A DNA stretch of 8,446 nt from an uncultured Lachnospiraceae bacterium (GTDB lineage: Bacteria; Bacillota_A; Clostridia; Lachnospirales; Lachnospiraceae): NCBI GenBank assembly GCA_946621895.1, contig CAMOOZ010000282.1, forward strand, positions 1 through 8,446, read 5' to 3'. The notes under the pieces were generated by a model that did no database searches, had not been told where the DNA came from, and saw only the letters and a program-made list of their open reading frames with translations. Every line of letters begins with the position of its first letter. Position 1 is the stretch's first letter. Positions 1-6,554 of this stretch are shown in pieces. A program made the translations under genes and the position numbers.

Positions 1-1554
1 AAATATCAGCATCATCTGAAGGCGCAGGTGACCGTTACGGTGCTGAATTCCGCCACCGGCCTCCGGTTGACGAGAATGGATCGTGATGATGAGGACATCG
101 TGCTCTATCCGGGGGAAAGCATCCGCCTGAAGGCGATGCCTGTGCCGCTGCCGACGACGGATGCGAATGCCGTGTCCTTTGTGTCCGGGAATGCGAAGGT
201 GGCTAAGGTCAACGCCGGCGGCCTGGTCGCTGCGGTGTCGGCCGGTGACACGACGATCACGGCGAAGCTGAAGAACGGCCGGGGAAAGCTTTTGACGGAG
301 AGCATTGCCGTGTCTGTTCAGAAGCCGGAGGAGATCGAGGTGATGAAGGATGGCAGCTTTAAGCTGACCCTTAATAAAACCTCCGTTTCCCTGAATTACT
401 ATGATTATTCCCATCTGGCGGACAGGGAGGATGAGACGGAGAGCTTTGTCCTGACGGCCACGGTGCCCAAAAACAGGGCAGATCTGGGGATCGAGTGGGG
501 CGTGCTGTCAGATCTGCCGGATTTTCTGGACGGTGATTTTGCAGATGCGGGGGAAGATTTTGAAAGCACGGGAAAATCCTCGTACCGCGTGACGCCGAAG
601 GGAAGCGCAGGCGTGGGCTATGTCTATGCATCCGTGGGAAACAATACCGCCCTGTGCAGGGTGGAGGTGAAAAAACCCGCCACAGGCCTGCTGCTGCTGG
701 ATGGCGAAGGGGAAGAGGCCGGGGATATGACGCTTTCCTATGGCGAATACCGTGCGCTGCAGATGGCGCTTTTGCCGGAGGATACGACAGACACCAGGAC
801 GCCGGTGCTGAAATCCACGAAATCCGGGGTAAAGGCGTATGGCGGGAGAGGAATTCGCGGCGCGGCGCTGACGATGAACGCGCGCGGGACGGATGAACCC
901 TCAGCGGTCTATGCATCGATGGGTGCGCTGGAGTCCCCGCGGATCAGCGTGAGTGTGCTGGATGATCCCTGCACGATCGTATTGAGCAAAAGCAGATTGA
1001 CGATGAAGGCAGGGACCTCCGCCGGGCTTTCGGCATCCCTTCTTCCTGCCCTGTTTGAGAAGGGGGTGAAAAATAATATCACCTGGACGATCGGCGAGGG
1101 GATCTCCGGTGAGGACACGGGACTGTCTTTTTCCTCGGATGCCGCGGGAGCTTCCGTAAAGCTGAATGCGCAGGCGGCAGCCGGAGGCAGCCTTGTGCCG
1201 GTCACCGCATCCCTTGAGGCCGGGGGCAGGACGATCAGCGCGGTCTGCATGGTCACGATCACAAAGCCCGTGACCGGCATTAAGCTTCTGTTAAACGGTG
1301 AGGAGATCAAAGGAGAGACCGTTTCATTAAACCGCGCCGATGCCGAGATCCCGCTTCCCTGCGTCCTGGCGGATCCGGAGGACGCCACAAATTGCACCGC
1401 TCCTGTCTGGACCAGCAGCAATGCAAGGCTGCTGGCGATCGATCCGGAAGGCGGCAGGGCATATATTCCCCTTGGCTCCGATAAAACGGGGACGGTGAAG
1501 CTGACGGCAAAATGCGGCGGGAAAACCGCGTATTTTCAGGTCATGATCCGTTAG
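1..1554 (+). CDS. Secreted/surface protein with bacterial Ig-like (BIG2-type) modules, 5' end outside window
   Basis: The reading frame is open from base 1 to the TAG at 1552-1554, so the gene begins upstream; the GTG at 28 is only an internal codon. The protein breaks into about five modules of 90-115 residues, recognisable by a repeated join: a Lys-Pro followed by Ala/Val-Thr-Gly and a hydrophobic strand (ATGLRL at about 52-69, KPATGLLLL at about 673-699, KPVTGIKLL at about 1264-1290). Modules contain the usual BIG2 elements: a raised-Gly/Glu 'ypGES/l' turn, a W/S-x-S-x-N segment such as WTSSNARLLAI, and a G-x-V-x-A/LTAKC-type last strand. This is an extracellular Ig-like fold, normally used in adhesion or as spacer domains in surface enzymes. 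No LPXTG sorting signal is present: the chain ends right after the last strand. Any catalytic or anchoring part must lie upstream. Function beyond 'surface protein' cannot be read here. Confidence 0.82.
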   Translation, partial: KYQHHLKAQVTVTVLNSATGLRLTRMDRDDEDIVLYPGESIRLKAMPVPLPTTDANAVSFVSGNAKVAKVNAGGLVAAVSAGDTTITAKLKNGRGKLLTESIAVSVQKPEEIEVMKDGSFKLTLNKTSVSLNYYDYSHLADREDETESFVLTATVPKNRADLGIEWGVLSDLPDFLDGDFADAGEDFESTGKSSYRVTPKGSAGVGYVYASVGNNTALCRVEVKKPATGLLLLDGEGEEAGDMTLSYGEYRALQMALLPEDTTDTRTPVLKSTKSGVKAYGGRGIRGAALTMNARGTDEPSAVYASMGALESPRISVSVLDDPCTIVLSKSRLTMKAGTSAGLSASLLPALFEKGVKNNITWTIGEGISGEDTGLSFSSDAAGASVKLNAQAAAGGSLVPVTASLEAGGRTISAVCMVTITKPVTGIKLLLNGEEIKGETVSLNRADAEIPLPCVLADPEDATNCTAPVWTSSNARLLAIDPEGGRAYIPLGSDKTGTVKLTAKCGGKTAYFQVMIR

Positions 1555-1576
1555 GGGGCACCGGGCGGCAGGCGGC

Positions 1577-2719
1577 ATGGAAGGGAAAAAGCTCTGGTAT
1601 CCCGAGATCGATACCTTAAAGGGGATCGCGATTTTTCTGGTGGTTCTCGGCCACGGCGTGATCCTCTATCCCGTGAACCTTCATAATGTGGTGATCACGA
1701 GCCGGATCTACGAGTGGGTGGAAAGCGTTCACATGCCCCTCTTTTTTCTGCTTTCCGGATTTACCTTTTCCTTTCATCAGGGCTACTGGGGAAAAAAATG
1801 CAGACGGATCCTTGTGCCCTATCTGGCCTTCTGCATGCTCGATATCCTGGCAAGGCTTATGATCCCTTCGCTGGTAAACAGGGATAAGGGCCTTGCGGAG
1901 AGTCTTTACGATGTGGTTTTCGGCGGCGGCGGCTACTGGTTTCTTTATGTGCTTTTCCTGTTTTATCTGCTGGCGCCCTTCATTTCCCTTCTGCTGAAGC
2001 GAATTCCCCTTTTAAAATGGCCGATGCTTTTCCTCTCACTGGCGATGCCGCTGATGCCGGGGATCCCGGAGATCTTTCTGCTGCGGCTTCTGGCGCACTA
2101 TCTGCCCTATTTTTATCTGGGCTGGCGCTTCAGGGAAAACAGGGCTTTTTTCGCAGCCCTTTCGTTTTCCCGGGAGGGGCTGCTTGCGCTGGCGGGCCTG
2201 GCCCTGTTTTTCTGGACAGTGTGCAAGAATCTGAACGGCACTGCTGTGTACAGTCCGCTCTATATTCTTACCGCCCTCTTCGGCTGCCTGTTTTTTTTCT
2301 GCGTCGTTTTTTCCGGCCGTTTTGCTCCGGCTGCTCGGCAAACACCATCCGCCGGCGGAAAGCTGCCGGAGGCCGCCGTAAACGCCGCGCCCGCTCCGGG
2401 CCGCCGGAGCCTGTCTGTGCCCGTCAGGGTAAACAATGCGCTTCAGTCCTGGGGCAGGATCTCCCTTCAGATCTATCTGCTGAATTCCTATCTGCTGGTG
2501 GTCTCCAGAAGCCTGATCTGCAGGATCTGGGGAGAACCCGAGGCGCTGCTGATCCTTCTGTTTAATCTTGTCTTTGATCTGGGAGGCGCCCTGTTTATCA
2601 TCCGCTTCTGCATCTCCCCCTTTCGCCTGCTGCGTTTCCTGACCGGGATGACGGAAAGCCGGGGGGACGGCTTCGAAGCTTCCTCCGGCGGCGCTGCAGA
2701 GAACACCCGAAACGGCTGA
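1577..2719 (+). CDS. Membrane acyltransferase (acyltransferase-3 / fucose 4-O-acetylase-like family)
   Basis: A 380-residue multi-pass membrane protein. The N-terminus has the family signature: an acidic/aromatic lead-in, IDTLKGIAIF (11-20), LVVLGHG with the conserved His26, then HMPLFFLLSGF (52-62) and a basic RRILVPYL motif (76-83). Around ten hydrophobic segments follow and the last part (ISLQIYLLNSYLL, 295-307) matches the usual late membrane helix. Known members transfer acetyl or other acyl groups to sugars of lipopolysaccharide, exopolysaccharide, peptidoglycan or Nod factors at the membrane. The substrate here is unknown; the Ig-like surface protein 22 bp upstream suggests a cell-envelope target. 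ATG 1577 is the only sensible start, but its ribosome binding site is weak (GGCAGG-like), which could mean translation coupled to the gene before. An Ala/Pro/Gly-rich stretch at residues 247-285 looks like an inserted cytoplasmic loop, and the last 25 residues are polar and low in complexity. Confidence 0.87.
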   Translation: MEGKKLWYPEIDTLKGIAIFLVVLGHGVILYPVNLHNVVITSRIYEWVESVHMPLFFLLSGFTFSFHQGYWGKKCRRILVPYLAFCMLDILARLMIPSLVNRDKGLAESLYDVVFGGGGYWFLYVLFLFYLLAPFISLLLKRIPLLKWPMLFLSLAMPLMPGIPEIFLLRLLAHYLPYFYLGWRFRENRAFFAALSFSREGLLALAGLALFFWTVCKNLNGTAVYSPLYILTALFGCLFFFCVVFSGRFAPAARQTPSAGGKLPEAAVNAAPAPGRRSLSVPVRVNNALQSWGRISLQIYLLNSYLLVVSRSLICRIWGEPEALLILLFNLVFDLGGALFIIRFCISPFRLLRFLTGMTESRGDGFEASSGGAAENTRNG

Positions 2720-2737
2720 GCCCTGCAGACGGTTCGA

Positions 2738-2766
2738 TTGACGGCTCTTTGGGGAAGTGGTATTCT
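2738..2766 (+). promoter_or_regulatory. Candidate sigma-A-type promoter for the binding-protein operon
   Basis: TTGACG at 2738-2743 and TATTCT at 2761-2766 are separated by exactly 17 bp. The -35 matches five of six consensus bases and the -10 four of six. It lies in the only gap (126 bp) between the acyltransferase and the binding-protein gene and points the right way. Transcription would begin near 2773, leaving a leader of about 70 nt that starts almost exactly at the stem-loop 2777-2807. A second -10-like hexamer, TATTAT at 2811-2816, has no good -35 partner. Confidence 0.5.
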
Positions 2767-2776
2767 ATGGAATGCC

Positions 2777-2807
2777 AAGGAAACGCTGTTCTGATAAGCG
2801 CTTCCTT
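2777..2807 (+). promoter_or_regulatory. Stem-loop between acyltransferase and binding-protein genes (weak terminator or leader hairpin)
   Basis: AAGGAAACGCT (2777-2787) pairs with AGCGCTTCCTT (2797-2807) over 11 positions with one A-C mismatch, leaving a 9-nt loop. The 5' arm is A-rich and the 3' arm is T-rich, as in an intrinsic terminator, but the run after it (TCGTATTATAG) is a poor U-tract. It may be a leaky terminator for the acyltransferase transcript, or a hairpin at the very 5' end of the mRNA made from the promoter at 2738-2766. A related hairpin precedes topB (7771-7796). Confidence 0.45.
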
Positions 2808-2833
2808 TCGTATTATAGTTATCTGATTGTGTG

Positions 2834-2839
2834 AGGAGG
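2834..2839 (+). promoter_or_regulatory. Ribosome binding site of the amino-acid binding-protein gene
   Basis: A perfect AGGAGG sits 6 nt before ATG 2846. It decides the start: the in-frame GTG at 2831 would place the Shine-Dalgarno sequence inside the coding region and would add five residues before a complete lipoprotein signal peptide. Confidence 0.85.
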
Positions 2840-2845
2840 TTTGCG

Positions 2846-3625
2846 ATGAAAAAGTTTTTATCCATTCTGCTTGCGGGCGCGATGTGCGCATCGCTTGCAG
2901 CCTGCGGAGGGGCCGCTCAGCAGGCTGCCGAAACGAAGGACGGCGGCTTTACCACGGTGGAGCCCGGCACGCTGGTCATGGCCACCAATGCTTATTTTCC
3001 GCCTTATGAGTATTATGAGGGCAGCGAGATCGTGGGCATTGACCCGGAGATCGTGCAGGCGATCGGCGATAAGCTGGGGCTGAAGGTCCGGATCGAGGAT
3101 ATGGAATTTGACTCGATCATCGCGGCCGTGCAGTCCGGCAAGGTGGATATGGGCCTTGCGGGAATGACCGTGACGGAGGAGCGCCTCCAGACCGTGAATT
3201 TCTCCGATTCCTACGCGAAGGGGATCCAGTCCATTATCGTGCAGGAGGGCTCCGATATTCAGAGCGTGGAAGATCTGGCGGATAAGATGATCGGCGTCCA
3301 GCTCTCCACCACCGGCGATATTTACGCCACCGATGAATTCGGCACAGATCATGTGACCCAGTACAGCAAGGGCGCGGATGCGGTGCTGGCGCTGACCACG
3401 GGAAAAGTGGATGCGGTCATCATCGACAATGAGCCGGCGAAAAGCTTCGTCGCATCGAACGCCGGGCTGAAGGTGCTGGATACGCCCTATGCGGAGGAGG
3501 ATTACGCCGCCTGCATTTCCAAGGATAATCCGGGGCTTCTGGAGGCGGTAAACGGCGCCCTTCGTGACCTCACGAAAGAGGGAAAGATTCAGGCGATCCT
3601 GGATAAATATATCAAAGCGGACTGA
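2846..3625 (+). CDS. Amino-acid ABC transporter substrate-binding lipoprotein (SBP_bac_3 family)
   Basis: A 259-residue extracytoplasmic receptor that captures an amino acid and delivers it to an ABC permease. Residues 1-20 are a lipoprotein signal peptide ending in the lipobox LAAC (Cys20, the lipidated residue). The mature part follows the family-3 pattern: TLVMATNAYFPPYEY (42-56), IDPEIVQAIGDKLGL (65-79), then AGMTVTEER (105-113) with Arg113, which in HisJ/ArtJ relatives binds the substrate carboxylate, NFSDSYAKG (118-126), and VDAVIIDNEPA (188-198), where Asp194 would bind the amino group. Both alpha-amino-acid contacts are therefore kept; which amino acid is bound cannot be told. Its partner permease lies about 2.9 kb downstream (6555) rather than next door, and no ATPase gene is in the window. 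The following gene starts 10 bp after the stop, so they share a transcript. Confidence 0.93.
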   Translation: MKKFLSILLAGAMCASLAACGGAAQQAAETKDGGFTTVEPGTLVMATNAYFPPYEYYEGSEIVGIDPEIVQAIGDKLGLKVRIEDMEFDSIIAAVQSGKVDMGLAGMTVTEERLQTVNFSDSYAKGIQSIIVQEGSDIQSVEDLADKMIGVQLSTTGDIYATDEFGTDHVTQYSKGADAVLALTTGKVDAVIIDNEPAKSFVASNAGLKVLDTPYAEEDYAACISKDNPGLLEAVNGALRDLTKEGKIQAILDKYIKAD

Positions 3626-3635
3626 TGGGGAGGCC

Positions 3636-5414
3636 ATGTCAGTCTCCCGTCTGATCAAAAGAATTCTGCTGCTCCTTCTCCCCGCGGCGGCGCTGGTCTT
3701 CTGCTTTGCGCTTTACGGGCCCGCCGCGGCGGGGAAGAGCATCTGTATATCCGAGATATGCCTGGAGAACCTGCGCACGCTGCAGGATCCCGCAGGCAAT
3801 TATCCTCCTTATCTGGAACTGCATAATCCCTCCGGCTATGCCGTTAACCTGAAAGGGTATCTGCTGGCCACGGAAAGCTTTGAATATCCCCTGTCTGAAA
3901 GCATTCTTTCTCCGGGGGAATACAGAGTCTTTTTTCTGAACGGCGCGCCGGAAGAGCAGGGCGGGCTTCCGCTGCGCGTTTCCGGGGATGAACCGGTCTT
4001 TCTTTATACGCCATCACGGGAGCTGCTCTCCCAGGTCTTTCTCAGGGAGACCCCGGATGACATGAGCCTCGGCGCGGTGGCGGAAAAAGGAAGGGGGGGA
4101 GGTTATGTCCTCCAGCATCCCACTCCGGGAGAGGAGAATTACTTTGTCTCTGCGCCCGTATTTTCCCTTGATTCGGGCTTTTATGCGGAGGATCAGGAGC
4201 TTGTCCTGCAATGCGCCACGCCGGGCGCGGAGATCCATTACACGCTGGACGGCTCTGACCCGACGGCGGAAAGCATCCTCTATCAGGGACCGATCGCGCT
4301 TTCCGATGCCAGCCCGAATCCCAATGTGTATTCGGCAAATCCGGAGATCTCCACGGGGTATATGGATATCGCGAAGGAGTATGATATCGAATCCTCGTGG
4401 CCCGGCTATGTGCTTCCGGAAAAACCCGTGGAAAAGTGCAATGTGGTGAAGGCCATTGCCGTTGATGCCGGGGGAGAATGCAGTGAGATCACGGAGGGGG
4501 ATTATTTTATCGGCATCTCCCGCCCGGAGATTCCCGTGATGGAGCTCACCGTGGATCCCGAGGGGCTTTTCGATGAGGAAACGGGGATCTACATCAAGGG
4601 CAGGGATTTTGCGGAATATGCCGCAAAGGGGGAGTTCAGCGCCCTCTGGAAATGGTGGTCCGCGAATTATTTCGAAAGAGGCTTTGAATGGGAAAGGCAG
4701 GGGAGGGCCACCCTGATCCGGCCGAGGGAACCGCTGCTTTCTCTGCCGGTGGGCGTCCGGGTCAAGGGACAGACCTCCCGGGCGATGGCGCAGAAAAGCC
4801 TGAATATCTATTTCCGCCGGATGTACGGAGAGCAGTACGGCCGGGGCATGGGCGTATCTGACGCGGACAGGGATCCCAAACGCCTTACGCTGTTTAACGG
4901 GGCGGACAGCTTCGGGAAAAGCGGATTAAAGGATTATCTGGTCCAGTGTCTGACTGCGGATCTCCATTTCGGCACCACGAAAATGCAGCCCCTCAGGCTT
5001 TATCTGGACGGGGAATACTGGGGCTTCTATTATCTGACAGAAAAAATTGGGGACGATTATATTGTGGCCAATTATTCCGTCAATCCGGAAAACCTCGTGA
5101 TGGTCAAGAACGCGCCGGACAATCTGGAGGCAGGTCAGGAAGGCGATGAGGTGCTTTATCAGCAGGTCTGGATTATGCCGCGGCGAACGATCTGTCGAAG
5201 CAGGAATATTATGATGCCTTCTGCGAAATGGTGGATATGGATTCCCTGCTTGATTACTATGCGGTGCAGTGCTACATTGCGAGGACGGATGACTGGCCTT
5301 CCACCAATTACGCGCTCTGGCGGACCAGGGAAAAGGAATCAGGGGCCTGCGGGGATACGAAATGGCGTTATCTGCTGTTCGATTCCAATTCCGACTGCAT
5401 CGACAGCTCACTGA
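3636..5414 (+). CDS. CotH-family protein, N-terminal frame (signal segment, lamin-tail, chitobiase-like, first half of CotH domain)
   Basis: ATG 3636 is chosen because it follows the binding-protein stop directly and opens with a basic stretch and a hydrophobic segment (residues 9-27), a signal peptide or N-terminal anchor without a lipobox. Its GGGGAGG (3627-3633) is only 2 nt from the ATG, unusually close. An earlier GTG at 3564 would overlap the previous gene by 62 bases. Residues about 35-135 resemble a lamin-tail domain (ISEIC, YLELHNPSGYAVNLKGYLL, LSPGEYRVFFLNG). Residues about 174-292 resemble the chitobiase C-terminal beta domain (ATPGAEIHYTLDGSDPT, then VVKAIAVDAGG). CotH begins near 297 and includes VRVKGQTSRAMAQKSLNIYF and YLDGEYWGFYYLTEKIG. 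From codon 513 (5172) to the TGA at 5412-5414 the translation is out of frame: about 80 residues rich in Arg, Ile and Trp that resemble nothing in the family. Confidence 0.72.
   Translation: MSVSRLIKRILLLLLPAAALVFCFALYGPAAAGKSICISEICLENLRTLQDPAGNYPPYLELHNPSGYAVNLKGYLLATESFEYPLSESILSPGEYRVFFLNGAPEEQGGLPLRVSGDEPVFLYTPSRELLSQVFLRETPDDMSLGAVAEKGRGGGYVLQHPTPGEENYFVSAPVFSLDSGFYAEDQELVLQCATPGAEIHYTLDGSDPTAESILYQGPIALSDASPNPNVYSANPEISTGYMDIAKEYDIESSWPGYVLPEKPVEKCNVVKAIAVDAGGECSEITEGDYFIGISRPEIPVMELTVDPEGLFDEETGIYIKGRDFAEYAAKGEFSALWKWWSANYFERGFEWERQGRATLIRPREPLLSLPVGVRVKGQTSRAMAQKSLNIYFRRMYGEQYGRGMGVSDADRDPKRLTLFNGADSFGKSGLKDYLVQCLTADLHFGTTKMQPLRLYLDGEYWGFYYLTEKIGDDYIVANYSVNPENLVMVKNAPDNLEAGQEGDEVLYQQVWIMPRRTICRSRNIMMPSAKWWIWIPCLITMRCSATLRGRMTGLPPITRSGGPGKRNQGPAGIRNGVICCSIPIPTASTAH
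5150..5172 (+). other. Frameshift site in the cotH-like gene
   Basis: Upstream frame ends sensibly in ...LYQQVW (TGG at 5169-5171); the family-like continuation DYAAANDLSKQEYY starts at GAT 5171-5173, one base back. The downstream frame has a stop at 5147-5149, so the shift must lie 3' of that; protein content puts it close to 5166-5172. Restoring one G (TGG-GAT in place of TGGAT) rejoins the frames. No slippery heptamer or pseudoknot-like structure was seen, so programmed -1 frameshifting is unlikely. Confidence 0.82.
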
Positions 5415-5737
5415 CCGATCACGATTCCGTGCTGGAGATCATCGGATCGGATTATCTGATCCCTTATCTGATGCGGAATGCGGAATTCAGGGAGCGCTAT
5501 GCCGCGGCGCTGCGCCGGATGGAGACGGAGGTCTTCTCCCCGGAAAGAGTGGATGCCTTTATCGCGGATTACAGGGAGAAATATCTTTCGGAGCTTGAGC
5601 TTTCCGTGGAGCGCTATTACGGGGAGGATGCCGTGAGCGAGGTCAGCGAGGATATCGACAATATTCAGCACTTTTTCGACAACAGGCCGGAGTATATGGA
5701 AGCTTTTATCAAAGAGCATCTGGAGAATTGGGAATGA
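5228..5737 (+). CDS. CotH-family protein, C-terminal frame (second half of the kinase-like domain)
   Basis: This frame carries the part of CotH that follows the helix MDSLLDYYAVQCY. It includes ARTDDWPSTNYALWR and TKWRYLLFDSNSD, which correspond to the family's conserved Asp/Asn-containing nucleotide- and metal-binding segments. Family members usually show a D-x-D-like acidic pair in the second segment; here it reads D-S-N, a variant I believe also occurs in other clostridial CotH proteins but could not verify. The remainder is a charged helical tail. Conserved sequence continues upstream to about 5171, so ATG 5228 is an internal Met and not a natural start; no ribosome binding site precedes it. 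The TGA at 5735-5737 overlaps the ATG of the next gene by four bases, as in translational coupling. Confidence 0.75.
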   Translation: MVDMDSLLDYYAVQCYIARTDDWPSTNYALWRTREKESGACGDTKWRYLLFDSNSDCIDSSLTDHDSVLEIIGSDYLIPYLMRNAEFRERYAAALRRMETEVFSPERVDAFIADYREKYLSELELSVERYYGEDAVSEVSEDIDNIQHFFDNRPEYMEAFIKEHLENWE

Positions 5738-6552
5738 GGCTGGCACAGGGGAAAAAATGCATTGCGCTGCTGCTTGCCGCGGGCCTGCTTTCGGGCTGCG
5801 CGGGGGCACGGGAGCCTCAGCCGCCGGTTTCGCTGTCCGCGCTTGATAATCTGGCATTCATGCCCCCGGAGACGGGTTTTTTCTTCAGCGATCTGGACAT
5901 GTCGGAAGAGCCCGCGGAGGATGCCGAGCGGATCGAGCTTTCGGAAGGCCCGCTGATCCTCTCCGGGGGAGGAGAATATGTGCTTTCCGGTTACCTTTCC
6001 GGACAGGTGATCCTGGAGGGGGATGAGGATTCCCAGTTTCATCTCTTCCTTTCCGATGCGCAGATCACTTCGCCGCATGGGCCGGCGATCAGGGCGCTGC
6101 ATTCCGCCAAGCTGGTGCTCACGGCGATGGCGGGGACGGAAAATCATCTTCAGGGCGGAGAACTGAAATGGGATGCGGAGCCCTCGGCGGTGGTCTATTC
6201 CCCCGGGGAGCTGACGCTGAACGGAGAGGGCTCCCTGTTCGCGGAGGGGACACTGGGAGACGGGATACGCGCCGGGGATGCGGTGCGGATGAGGAATCTT
6301 TCCCTTGAGGTCAGCGCGGCGAGGGACGGGATCAGGGGAAATAACGGGGTATTTGCGGAAAACTGCGGGCTCAGGGTCAATGCCGGCTTAAACGGCCTGC
6401 TGTCCGAGACCGGGAGCAGCATCGTTCTTTCCGCTGTCAGCCTCGAGCTCACCGCAGGAACCTACGGGATATGGTCGGGAGAAAGACTTTTCGGAGAAAA
6501 TGTGCTCTGTGAGTGCAGCGCGGCTGCAGGCGAGTATCTTGAAAGGAATTAA
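5734..6552 (+). CDS. Small beta-helix lipoprotein, carbohydrate-binding-like (DUF4353 / Cthe_2159 type)
   Basis: A 272-residue lipoprotein. ATG 5734 is preferred over TTG 5728: GGAG at 5722-5725 lies 8 nt before it and its ATGA overlap with the upstream stop is typical. The signal peptide ends in lipobox LSGC (Cys22). From residue 66 the chain follows the order of the DUF4353 family: an ILSGGGEYVLSGYLSGQVILEG entry (split here for length: strand pairs at 75-95), LFLSDAQITS, GPAIRALHSAKLVLT, GTENHLQ, and then turns repeated every 22-24 residues: GDGIRAG (176), RDGIRGN (198), LNGLLSE (220), TYGIWSG (243). Such rungs form a right-handed beta-helix; the C. thermocellum member Cthe_2159 binds cellulose and acidic sugars. 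It has fewer rungs than most relatives and the acidic residues fade in the last turns, so calcium or sugar binding may be reduced. CotH and DUF4353 genes are often neighbours in Clostridia, which supports a joint surface role. Confidence 0.75.
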   Translation: MRLAQGKKCIALLLAAGLLSGCAGAREPQPPVSLSALDNLAFMPPETGFFFSDLDMSEEPAEDAERIELSEGPLILSGGGEYVLSGYLSGQVILEGDEDSQFHLFLSDAQITSPHGPAIRALHSAKLVLTAMAGTENHLQGGELKWDAEPSAVVYSPGELTLNGEGSLFAEGTLGDGIRAGDAVRMRNLSLEVSAARDGIRGNNGVFAENCGLRVNAGLNGLLSETGSSIVLSAVSLELTAGTYGIWSGERLFGENVLCECSAAAGEYLERN

Positions 6553-6554
6553 GG

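Larger units (their letters stand above)
3636..5737 (+). pseudogene. CotH kinase family surface protein, interrupted by a single-base frameshift
   Basis: Bases 3636-5168 read in one frame and about 5171-5737 in another, and together they give one coherent CotH-family protein. Adding one base near 5171 would give a 700-residue protein. CotH proteins have an atypical protein-kinase fold; Bacillus CotH phosphorylates the spore-coat proteins CotB and CotG, while the many-domain clostridial versions are secreted or membrane-anchored and their substrates are mostly unknown. Order of parts: signal or anchor segment 1-32, lamin-tail domain about 35-135, chitobiase-like beta domain about 174-292, CotH domain about 297 to the end. 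It lies between the binding-protein gene (10 bp upstream) and the lipoprotein gene, whose ATG overlaps its TGA (ATGA at 5734-5737). The shift could be a true inactivating mutation or a sequencing/assembly error in a G run; both reading frames otherwise look under normal selection, which favours an error or a very recent event. Confidence 0.8.

Noticed and set aside
371..1421. Open frames on the - strand (371-916 and 909-1421) opposite the Ig-like gene
   Set aside because: Products are Pro/Ser/Arg-rich with no domain signal and lie wholly within a coherent coding region on the other strand.
2017..2565. Second + strand frame inside the acyltransferase gene (182 codons)
   Set aside because: Out-of-frame shadow; the overlapping frame has the complete acyltransferase signature and hydrophobic pattern before, within and after this stretch.
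3564..3635. GTG at 3564 as start of the cotH-like gene
   Set aside because: It would overlap the binding-protein gene by 62 bases and put 24 charged residues before the signal segment; ATG 3636 directly precedes that segment.
2858..3658. Long open frame on the - strand (266 codons) opposite the binding-protein gene
   Set aside because: It mirrors a well-supported + strand gene with clear family motifs; its product is rich in His, Arg, Leu and Asp, typical of antisense shadows in GC-rich DNA, and has no ribosome binding site or family resemblance.
3720..3733. Perfect 14-bp palindrome CCCGCCGCGGCGGG
   Set aside because: It lies inside the signal-segment codons (Gly-Pro-Ala-Ala-Ala-Gly) and is explained by GC-rich Ala/Gly/Pro codons; no matching site elsewhere in the window.
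5150..5180. Programmed -1 ribosomal frameshifting in the cotH-like gene
   Set aside because: No slippery heptamer such as A AAA AAG and no evident downstream hairpin; family members are normally encoded in one frame.
5728..5733. TTG at 5728 as start of the lipoprotein gene
   Set aside because: ATG 5734 has the better-spaced GGAG and the characteristic ATGA overlap with the upstream stop.
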